From Canna indica (taxonomy: Eukaryota; Streptophyta; Magnoliopsida; Zingiberales; Cannaceae), in NCBI GenBank assembly GCA_034359265.1, contig CP136896.1, forward strand, positions 14,787,501 through 14,851,500: a stretch of DNA of 64,000 nucleotides, read 5' to 3'. Of the stretch, positions 54,910 through 64,000 are shown in pieces. Numbering within the stretch: position 1 is the first letter of the stretch; each line of letters starts with the position of its first letter. The notes under the pieces are model-generated. The model saw only the letters and a program-made list of their open reading frames with translations, did not search any database and was not told where the DNA came from. The position numbers and the translations under genes are program-made.

Positions 54910-57900
54910 CATGTTTAGCAAATTTTATGCTCTTTTTTGGAATGTTAGAGGGCTCAATAGGCTCTCTAAGTGCTATATGGTGAAACAGACCGTTAGGGAT
55001 GCTAGATGTAGTATCTTCTTTTTGTTTGAAACTAAGTTGTCGGGTTGTTCCCGTAGAATCGTTAGGCAGTTGTCAAGATTTCCTTTTGATGATAATTTCA
55101 AAGCTATTAATGCCATCGGTTTTTCGGGCGGTTTGCTTGCAGTGTGGGACCCTTCTATTTGGATTTGTACGAACTCTTCCATTGGTGATTGGACTATCAA
55201 ATTATCCTTGCAGCACCATGTTAATAATTTTGTCCTTATTGCGGTTGGGGTCTATGGTCCGCCGGATCGAGTTCATCAAAGATTATTCTTGCAAGAATTG
55301 CGTCAGGTCGTCACCACTGATTCCAAAAGATTCTCTAAGATGGTTGCGAACACGGAGCTACTAGATTTTCCTTTCTCGGGAAACCCGCATACATGGTCTA
55401 ATAATCAGCACCCCCCTGCTTTGGCCAAACTTGACAGAATCTTATCTAACAACAGTTTGGCCTCGCTCTTCCCTATGTCTCTGGCTAACGCAGGGAAGCG
55501 TAAACTCTCAGATCATAATCATCTATTCTGGATTTCCTCAAACAGTAGTAGCAGCTTCAGGGCCAGGCCCTTTAGAATTGAGGCTGGATGGCTCGCTTGT
55601 GATCAGTTTGCGGATATCGTAAAGGCCAGACTGGAGATTGGCAGCCCGTCCTCTTGGGTAGGGCTTCCCCCTCTAAACAGATGGATAAAACTTTGGAAGC
55701 CCCTTTGGCATACTATTCTTTAGTGGGATAAATTCAGACGCGCTTCCAAGGCAAAGCATAGAGTTGAAACGGAGGCCCGCCTCAATTCTTTATGCACGAA
55801 GGCTGACTCCAGCACCATCACATATTCCGAGGTTGTTGAGATCAAAGATCTAAAAGGAAACATTGACAGAATTTACTTAGAAACTAGTATCTATTGGCGA
55901 CAGAGAGCTAAGAAGAGATGGCTGAAGGACGGGGATAGAAATACTCATTATTTCCATTTATGCGTCTCGCATAGAAGAAAGATCAATTGGATTTCCTCAC
56001 TCCAGGTTCACAGAAGAGTTGAGTATGATCATACGACAATTGCCTCTTCCTTAAGGGATTTCTATAGTGGTCTCCTCGGTCGGGATATTAAGCCTTAATT
56101 GAATGTCAAATGGGATTCTCTATATGGGCCACCCAGTATCAACATCAGTAGTCTTGACGATTCTTTCACTATGACAGAGGTATTTGAGGTCGTCAAAGGC
56201 GCAAAAAAATTTAAAGCTCTTGGACCGGATGGTATCACAATGGAATTATTTCAACAGTTCTGGCCTGCCATTGGTCATCATGTGTTGGACATCCTTCTGG
56301 AGCTCCAGACGGATCCTCATTTGCTTTCTCTTATCAATAAAGCAAATATTATCCTCATTCCCAAAGTGCAAGGCGCTAATGAGGCTACTAGTTTCAGATC
56401 GATCAGCTTGGAGAACAGTATAGTTAAAATATTCTCGAAGCTACTGGCCAGCGGCTTGCTGTATTCATGCCTAACCTTATTGACAACAAGCATGGTGCGT
56501 TTACTAGAGACAGAAGTACACTGGATTATTTCATGACTGTAGCAGAGACAGTTTGGGGTTGTAAGAGGATCGACCCCGATGTGTGTCTCATCAAAGTGGA
56601 TTTCGAAAAAGCGTTTGATTCGGTAAACTGGGGCTTCATCCTTCAGCTTCTAAGAGCTCGGGGCTTCCCTTCTCGATGGATATCTTGGATTCAATTTCTC
56701 CTACATTCGTTCGAGTCATCTCCGGTCATCAACGGGGTTGAAGGAAGGCCTTTTAAGCATAAACGTGGGTTGAGACAAGGTAATCCTCTTTCTCCTTTGC
56801 TCTTTAATCTTGTAACCGATGTTCTATCCAGATTGGTGACCAAAATGGCGGCCGCCGGGATTGTATCTGGGGCTCTTAATAGCGTCTTGGAGGAGGGGGA
56901 TTACTCACATCCTCTTCGCAGACGACCTTCTCATGTTCAGTAGTGCCTCAGAGGATAGCTTAAAAAACTTTGGTCTGCTTTTAAAATACTTTGATCTCTG
57001 CACGGGTCTCAAGATGAATACCCTAAAAACTAAGGTTTTGCATATTGGGGGGGATCTCGCTTGGGCTGATTATGCAGCAGGAATCCTTGGATGCTCATCC
57101 GACTCGTTCCCCTTTGACTACCTTGGCCTCCCACTCCGTACCGAGAATCTCACAAGAGCGGATCGGACTAAGGTGATCACTAAAATGGATAGTAAGCTTG
57201 CTTCTTGGCAGGGTTCTCTCCTATCTCACGCAGGGCGCCTCACACTATTGAACAGTGTCCTTACAAGTCAGACTTCTTACTTTCTATCAATATTCAAACC
57301 ACCGGGTTGGGTTACCAAGCAAATTGATAGGAGGCGAAGGATCTTTTTTTGGACAGGGAAGCATGATATTGACCTGCGAGGTAAGTGTTATGTCGGATGG
57401 GATTCACTTACCCGTCCCTCGGGCGAAGGAGGCTTGGGGATTCTAGATCTTCATTCACACAACTTGGCCAAGTTGGGGAAATGGATATGGAATTTGATAC
57501 AGCCCGACGGTTTGTAGTAGAAGGATATTCCCATTGCTCTTTACCCGAGACTCCATCTTCTCAGTTCGGCTGATCACCAAACCCTCTCTCCTGTGTGGAA
57601 AGGCATTTGTAGTTTGTTGGAAGTATTTGGAGTCTCCCTATCGTTCAGACCAGGTGAGGTCTCATCTTTCAGGTTTTGACTTGACACCTGGGTCTATGGG
57701 GATCGTCTTTGCAGTAGATACCCCTCCCTATTCTTTGCCACCTTGGATCCGGACATATCCATCGAATTGGACAAGCAAAGATCGGTTTCAGATGAGGTAA
57801 TTGGATGGTCTTTACAGTTCAGATATTTGATCCACAATGATCTTTTAGATCGATTAGCAATCAATATAGCCCCATTCCTACATGGTTCTGGCATTGATTC

Positions 57901-58290
57901 TGTCGGTTGGAAATGGACCAAGGAAGGCTTATTCACCACTAGATCACTCTACCGTCTTCTCAACTTCAAAGGAATTTTTGAGCCATGGACGCCTTATATT
58001 TGGCAAGTAAATTTCCCTCCAGCGATTTCGCTTACTAACTGGCTGATTGAAAAGAGAATACCCCCTACAAGAGACAGGTTGCTCAAGCATAATGTGCAGA
58101 TCCCCTCCTCTTCTTGTGTCTTATGCACTAATATTGATGAATCGCATTCCCACTTATTCAAAGACTGTTCGTTTACTATCAATGGATGGCAGTTGTTCCT
58201 TAACCTCTTGGACACTCCTTTTTATGCTATGGACATTAGTCCATGGGAGGATAACTACAACGGGGTCCTAAATTACAAAAGGAAATAATA
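54910..58290 (+). pseudogene. LINE ORF2: endonuclease, reverse transcriptase, zinc-binding domain
   Basis: The start MFSKFYALFWNVRGLNRLSK (ATG at 54,910) is the usual L1 ORF2 beginning. Endonuclease motifs FETKLS, GVYGPPDR, HTWSNNQ, LDRIL and the catalytic SDHN (55,508) are all present. A stop at 55,721 and another at 56,096 precede RT motifs FRSISLENSIVKIFSKLLA, CLIKVDFEKAFDSVNW (catalytic Asp), HKRGLRQGNPLSPLLFNLVT and FADDLLMFSSAS (intact, 56,917). Frameshifts fall near 56,455 and 56,900. The zinc-binding RT-associated part (WTKEGLFTTRSLYRLL to CVLCTNIDESHSHLF) covers 57,910-58,160. The catalytic residues survive, so this copy was active fairly recently relative to the other LINEs, but the gene is now broken. 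Confidence 0.87.
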
Positions 58291-58544
58291 TCGAAGACAA
58301 ATGTTATGGAGATCAAAGATTTGGCACGAGCGTAATCTTCGTATTTTTGAAATGACATCTCGCTCCTTCACTGAACTCGCCGCAGAGGCATCCGCTAGTT
58401 TCTGTCTATGTCTGTAATTTCGCATTTGATGTTGTAGTCATTGGTATGTATCTTAGTTTCTTTTCTCCTCCTCTTCCCCACTATACTTGTATCCCTTTCA
58501 CTTCTCTTGAATTAAATACAAGTTCTCTTTGTCTCAAAAAAAAA

Positions 58545-59684
58545 TGCGGAAGCGAATGAATATGGTAATTAAACAAGCACAAATAATAACAATGCAAACA
58601 CAAGTATTTATCAACACTTTAATACTAGCTGAATTGATCAAATTAGGCAAAGTAAGTGCTTTAGCAATATGATAATCAATAAAAACAACAAGTTAATCAC
58701 ACTTAAACAATGATAATGCTAACAAGATAGATTTATAGTGGTTTGGGTCCCTTCCTTACTCCACTACCTAAGCACCCACGCTTCAGAAGTATCTGCATTT
58801 ACACTGAGAGCACTCTCCCACCTCAAATCCTAAGGACAACAACTCAACAAGAGCTAATTCTAGTAAACCAAGCTACACTAGTGGACTTATGCCTACCACC
58901 ACACACTTGACCTAACACACAACTACGCTAGGTCAATCACAAACTCAAATACAAGATAATAAATCACAAAATATACATGTAAATGAGAGAAATTTTTTAA
59001 AACAAACACAACTTAGCTCTCAAGGATGGAGTCCTATTTTCTCTTGATGCCTTGATGAATCGATGAAGATTCAAAGGCAAGATCAAGGTTTTAGCATAGA
59101 AACTAGGGTTTGGAATGAAATGACTCAAGAAAGCTTGTAAATATTGTTAAGATGGCTCAATGAACAGTTTGGGACCAAAGGAATGCAGATTTGGGAGCTT
59201 ATATAGAGATCTCAATGGTAGGGTATCAAAAAGAGCCGTTCAACTAATCTAAAAATATCCATTGGGCACTTTGGTCGATCTGGGGTCGATTCTCGGTACT
59301 CAAAGTTACTCGATAAACGAGGAACCTGTCGGTCAATTGTTGAGTGGCCTGTGATCGATCGATAATTGCTGATTTGGCTGATTTTTGCACTTTGCTGATT
59401 TTTTAGATTTTCAGGTTTCGTTTTCAGATTTTGGGATCTTTTACATCATAAATAGGATTATACAAGAATACTAAACACCCTAAACCTAAACTCTATCTTC
59501 CCGATGAATCTCGAGCGTCGACGAGTGTCCTTCTGATTTCTTTGATCTCTCCAATTTTTTCACATCGCGGACCCACACACAAATCGACTTGGAACCTGAA
59601 ATTATTTCTCGTCCAAACATTAGTTTCAAGTTTGTTATCATCAAAATAGAGTTTAAGACCAAGGTTGAAATTCTTAGACCAACA
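58545..59684 (-). mobile_element. Truncated LTR of family C, minus
   Basis: On the minus strand starts TGTTGGTCTAAGAATT at 59,684 and ends at the LINE poly(A) edge (58,545), before the usual 3' end. It carries the conserved CACTACCTAAGCACCC block (58,763, plus-strand reading) and a minus-strand TATATAAGC-like box near 59,200. Palindromic TCGATCGAT motifs are few and decayed (59,275-59,360). Confidence 0.75.
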
Positions 59685-59689
59685 TTTCA

Positions 59690-60130
59690 TTATATTCAAA
59701 GGTTGTAGTTGTCCTAGCTGGTTAGGTCAAGGGTGGAGTGGTTGCCTCGGTGTAGAGGCATAAATCCACTCTTGTACACTAGGTTTAGAGTGTCAATGGA
59801 GATTGAGGTGGGAAGTTGCTTTCGGGAAGAAGATGGAGAGCTTCTAGTGTAAATTCATCATTGTAGGAACTCTATTTTGACTTAGTGGATTTAGGTTGAA
59901 ATCCTAAACGAGTGCTTACTTAGTAGAGTTGGCAAGATTGTCGAACTTCTATAATTTTCTTTGTGTTAGCATATCCTATTTGCTTGTGTGCTTACTTATT
60001 TAAATTACATTGCTTCTGCTTGCTAAATATTGTGAATTGTCTAATTATTTCAAGAATCGATTAAAATTAAATAAAGTTTAATTTTAGTTGAAACACACTA
60101 TCCTGCCCCCCTTCAGTGTGGTCATTCACT
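59690..60130 (+). mobile_element. 3' part of a family C LTR, plus
   Basis: Contains GGTTGCCTCGGTGTAGAGGC, AGTGCTTACTTAGTAGAGTTG and the end CACTATCCTGCCCCCCTTCA with GTGTGGTCATTCAC, matching 11,520-11,950. The 5' half is missing. No internal region is attached. Confidence 0.72.
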
Positions 60131-62060
60131 CCATACAAAGTGCTTAAGCTACGTCACAGTCCACGAGAGATGTGGAATCGAATCGGGATGACTACCGTAG
60201 AAAGCACATAGGGAAGAACTAGTTAAACCAAATTTAGTCAATGTATCTAATGTAGGGAGCTTTTTATGTAACGATTTCCAATCAAAATTTTGAACACATA
60301 CGATGGGCAACCGAGGTATTCCAAAGCATATCCCACGTAAAATGATTGACTATATCTAGATTATTAAATCAAATGATAAAGTTATAAGCTGATATAGAGC
60401 TCACTAAACTCCTATTTTCCTTCCACCAAAGCCCATATCTGTTGGCCCAAGGGTTCAACCTTGGTCTCATTCTCCATTTTCATGATTACAAATATGAAAC
60501 TAATTCATTTGTCAAATTTTGAGTTCGGATTGATAGAATGATACACAACAAAGTTCATTATAAAAATCACGTGAAATCAAGTCACGACAGCTCTAGAGGC
60601 GATCGAGTTGAAAATTAGCTCTAGTCGTAGAAAATGATGTAATATACCCATAGGACCTTAAGTAGGCCTAACCCAATTGATTTCCCAAAGCAAAATCCAA
60701 AACCAAGTTCCGGATAAAAAATTAGTAAAAAAAGTTTTTCATAGTTATTGATCAAACTTCGACTGATCCTCAATCGATCGACAGTCGACCGAAGATCGAC
60801 CGAAATATTATTGAAAATTCTAGTAGTTGTCGGCCAAAGCTCGATCGAACCTCGGTCAATCGAGATTCGATCGACGATCAATCGAGCTGCCCAATAGATT
60901 TTTTTAAATCCGTTGAATGATTAGTAACCATCCCATACTTCCACCACCATTATAAATACATATATTTTCAGTGATTTGAGGTTCACTTCTCTTCATTGAT
61001 CAAGCCTACAAGTCTTGGTGTTTCAAATAGTGTTTCAAAAGTGCAAAACGCTCATTATTATCATCAAACAACTCAAACACATTTATATAATTCTAGCAAC
61101 CATTAGAAAATAGGTTAACAATGAGATTAGCATCAAACAATTCCATATTAGCATACGTGGGCTTAAGAGGAATAGGCAAAATCAAAAAGCCATGACCTAG
61201 AAAAAGATAAGTATCCTTACCATTACCAATACACTTCTTAAAACCACATTTAACCAAAGAAGCACACATACAAATGAGTTTCCAAGCAAAACTAGAACTA
61301 GAGCAAGAATTGTAGAACCAACACATCCAAGCCATTATATTTAACCTTAACAACATCAGACCATAAAGAAGGTTCATTATTAATCAACTTATGGGTCCTT
61401 TTAGCAGAGGAATAAGTCAGAAAATCTAAACTTGTGATACCTAAACCCTCCACACACTAGGGTTTAATAGTAACAGCAACATATATTCTAGGCAATAAGG
61501 TGCATATCTTTCTTATCAATAAAACTCCTACTTGAAGTATTAATTTTATTTATGATATTAGAGAGGATCCAATAAACGCACATAGCATGAACGAGAACAA
61601 AGTTAATTAAGAACAGATTTAATCAACATTATTTTACCAATATGAGAAATACTCTTATTCTAATTATTTAATTTATTATTAATATTATCAATTAGATAAT
61701 TGTAATCGAAAATAGGAGCTTTTCCGGGAGAGATAAAGGTACCTAAATATTTCATAGGAAAATATCTCAACTTTTATACCAAATTCCCTACGTATCATAT
61801 TCCTAACATCATAATTAGAGAAAAAAGATTCTCATATCAAACGATTAATTTTCTGATTTATAATTCTACCAACCAATCAAAAATATTCAACACAGTGTTC
61901 ATGAATTTATTAGTAGCTCTACAAAATAGTAGAATGTCATAAACATACATAAAGTGATTGATTTTAACCGATTGTTTAATCACAATAGGACTAATATTGC
62001 CATTTTCAGCGATATGATTAAGTAGACAACAAGTTACTAACAAGTTAAATGATCAAGTTT
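60131..62060 (-). mobile_element. LINE remnant, minus, split by an LTR
   Basis: On the minus strand the RT part comes first (62,043-61,858: HFMYVYDILLFCRATNKFMN, where the FADD-like box has become YVYD). Downstream LINE segments lie at 61,377-61,093 and, after the LTR at 60,439-61,085, a zinc-binding-like part continues at 60,438-60,131 (SLCAFYGSHPDSIPHLSW). It is highly degraded and only weakly related to the other LINEs here. Confidence 0.65.
60439..61085 (+). mobile_element. 3'-truncated LTR, copia-like
   Basis: Begins TGTTGGCCCAAGGGTTCAAC, like family B and C LTRs, and contains TATAAATA at 60,951-60,958 and CGATCGACAGTCGACCG-type motifs at 60,770-60,890. It stops near 61,085 without the conserved 3' part. 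Confidence 0.75.
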
Positions 62061-62389
62061 AAAATTAGCAGCATCCTTACCGAGTCAATCACATCCATTG
62101 GTTGAGCAGCGTTGGTCATAGTTGAGCCTGGTCAATTCCTATAGAAGTTTCCTTTGGGTTGGACCTTCTAAGATACCCCTCCGAAGCTTAAGTCGGTGCC
62201 GATTGACAAAAAGAAGATAGGAGGCATCAAAAGTGAAGGAAACAATGGGAAGAGTCCCCTCTATGCGGAAAGAGAGGGGGAGGCGAGGGTTATTGCCCTA
62301 GTTAAATGGAGTTAAGCCTATCCACATGCCCAAACGATGGCAGTCTAATTGGCCTAAAGTGACTTTTAATTAGAGGTGAAAATGGGTCA
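62061..62389. other. Unassigned stretch
   Basis: No gene recognised. The right end (GGTGAAAATGGGTCATGCCT near 62,365) resembles end sequences of plant hAT elements and may be the downstream part of the neighbouring hAT element. Confidence 0.35.
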
Positions 62390-63873
62390 TGCCTGGGCCG
62401 ACCCAAGGATGATGTCTAAACAAATAATCATTCCATATTAACAATGACATTATCTTATAATAATCATCTAATAATATATTAAACCATCAATTTTCATTCT
62501 AGGGTCTAAACAAATTGCTAAACAAAATAAAGTAGGTATATCTGACCAATACTTTTTAAAATTAGATTTCATTTAAAAAATAATTTGTGCAAATAAAGGA
62601 TAATGTCTATGCGAAGAAAATACTTCACTAATACGAACTATATGTAAAAGAGTTAAATTACATGTAGGATAATAAACACTGAAAAGTTGTTCGATAGCTT
62701 TATTAAAAAGTTCTAAAATTTGAATAATATGTCCAGCAATTGGATCACCAGACATATTTTCATTGTAAAATATTATAAGAATCTCTTGATATTTTGTAGT
62801 AGACTTAAGCATATGATATGTTGAATTCCATCTAGTAATAACAATACCATTAAATTTTTTTAATGGTTTATTAAAAGATTGATATAATTTTTTAAATTCT
62901 TGTGTTCTTGCTTTTTAAGAACACCTATATCTAATAACATCTCTTATTTTTTCTGCATGTATATTTACTAATTTTAAACCATCTTGTACACATAAATTAA
63001 GAACATGACAAACACAACGAATATGAAATAATTCACCATCTAATACTGGCTTAAATAGTTGTATAAGGGGAGGAATAACGTCATCATTATTACTAGCATT
63101 ATCAAAACTAATCGAAATTTTTTTATCATTTATATTATAGAAAGATGTTACAAATCTAATAGCAGAAAAAATAGAAACAGAAGTGTGTGGATATTCAAAA
63201 ACTTTAAAACTAATTATTCTTTTTTACAAAATAAAATTTTCATCAATCCAATACGCAGTAACACAAATGTAAGAATTAGTAGTACGTTGACTAGACCAAA
63301 CATCATATGTTAAAGAAATTTTTGATTTTGAAAACTAGTTATTATATTTTCTCTATATAAAAAATAATTTTAAAGCATAACTTTTCATTGTATTTCGAGT
63401 AATTTTTTTATATTTTGGTTGTAAAGTATTTTGAATCTAAGTAGAAAATCTTGGTTGATCAACAAAACTAAAAGGAGATTCACTTTGAACAATTAATTTT
63501 GCAAGTTCTCGACGTTGAAAATTATGATCATACGAAAAAGTTGTTAAACCAGAAGAAGATAAATTAAGAATTTGTTGAGCTTGTGCAACCTTATTGTCAT
63601 GACCCTTTGCATGACGTAAAAGATGACCAGTTCCTCCTGTTGTTGAAGCCGAATTTTTTTTTTTGACATTTTTTGCACTGGGCTTTTGTTATGGTCCCAC
63701 CAGCTTCAATAATTTTTTCAAAATATTCTCATACCACATAAATTAATAGATGAACTTATCTCTATGTTTTGATTTTGTTGAGTGGTAGAAGTGGTAGGAG
63801 TAGTAGGAGATATTTCTTCTAACATATTTGATCCAGCTTGTGGAGTATAACCTGAAAAATCTCTATCGGCCAT
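62390..63873 (-). pseudogene. Ac-like hAT transposase with BED zinc finger, degraded
   Basis: The likely start is ATG at 63,873 (MADRDFSGYTPQAGSNMLEE). After frameshifts comes a BED-type finger: CKKCQ (63,678-63,667) and, in another frame, HLLRHAKGH (63,625-63,599). The transposase core follows on the minus strand with ISLTYDVWSSQRTTNSYICV, ISFDNASNNDDVI (catalytic-region Asp), FHIRCVCHVLNLCVQDGL (the conserved CH motif) and RWNSTYHMLKSTTKYQ. Sequence ends near 62,540 without the C-terminal dimerisation domain. This order is typical of plant RICESLEEPER/Ac-type hAT transposases, which excise elements with 8-bp duplications. It needs at least three frame changes, so it is inactive. Confidence 0.83.
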
Positions 63874-64000
63874 TAATAAAAATTAAAAATATAAAAAGTA
63901 TAAATATTATACTAATCAATGAAACAAATTTAAGATATTAAAAAAAATTGACAGGAATCTTGAATCCTTGTCTCCTTAATGAACTTAAAAAATTGTTGAG

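Larger units (their letters stand above)
54036..58544 (+). mobile_element. L1-type LINE with poly(A) tail
   Basis: The end of ORF1 and a nearly whole ORF2 are followed by a 3' tail and A9 run (58,536-58,544). The 5' part of ORF1 is missing, as expected for 5'-truncated LINE insertion or later loss. The left edge abuts the copia LTR end at 54,035 and the right edge a family C LTR; no target-site duplication is visible. It is related to the LINE at 37,161 but better kept. Confidence 0.88.

Noticed and set aside
1..64000. tRNA, rRNA, or miRNA genes
   Set aside because: No cloverleaf with A and B boxes, rRNA-like block or clear short hairpin precursor was recognised by eye; the tRNA-like matches are LTR primer-binding sites.

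Overview
The window is nuclear DNA of a flowering plant. It carries plant-type Ty1/copia, Ty3/gypsy, L1-type LINE, CACTA (En/Spm), hAT and Mutator-like sequences, a host gene with GT-AG introns, and a fragment of the plastid gene ycf2 inside an intron. The species cannot be fixed from the sequence. Nearly all of it (positions 1 to about 42,290 and 48,720 to 64,000) is decayed, nested transposable elements. Only one host gene is supported, at 42,909-48,370 on the minus strand.

Region by region. 1-9,813 is a CACTA transposon complex: TNP2 transposase with its DUF4218 and DUF4216 parts, then a tnpA-like gene. Two solo copia LTRs are inserted in it in opposite orientations, and the tnpA ends form a large inverted repeat (about 6,797-8,393). 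A piece of another CACTA copy follows at 9,814-10,190. From about 10,195 to 30,775 lies one Ty3/gypsy element on the minus strand, broken into pieces (integrase, RNase H, RT, protease, gag) by later insertions. One interruption is a copia-type solo LTR (13,430-20,427). It is itself split by a Ty3-like solo LTR (13,711-19,095), which is in turn split by a deleted copia element (14,179-17,156). Target-site duplications are perfect for the outer two layers and differ at one base for the innermost. Another interruption is a near full-length copia element (22,317-30,507), whose protease region holds a 672-bp hAT-type insertion. 30,776-33,273 is a minus-strand copia fragment, and 33,274-35,542 looks like a gypsy LTR. 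A Mutator-type MITE with long inverted repeats and a perfect 9-bp duplication lies at 36,061-36,604. A decayed LINE fills 37,161-42,290.

The host gene (42,909-48,370, minus) can be assembled as five exons with consensus splice sites, encoding about 394 residues of an alpha-helical protein I cannot assign to a family. Its 3.5-kb first intron contains the ycf2 fragment and a short minisatellite. About 350 bp upstream of its ATG begins a 5'-truncated copia element (48,722-54,035). A LINE with most of its ORF2 readable (54,036-58,544) follows, then LTR fragments, a minus-strand LINE remnant (about 60,130-62,060) and a degraded Ac-like hAT transposase gene with a BED zinc finger (about 62,390-63,873, minus).

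No functional pathway or operon is present; the mobile-element genes are all broken by stops, frameshifts or deletions. The most unusual non-coding signals are clusters of a palindromic TCGGTCGACCGA-type motif in LTRs of otherwise different families, a palindromic tandem array inside a CACTA element (8,706-8,970), and the CACTA inverted repeat. I did not find convincing evidence of a new biological system.
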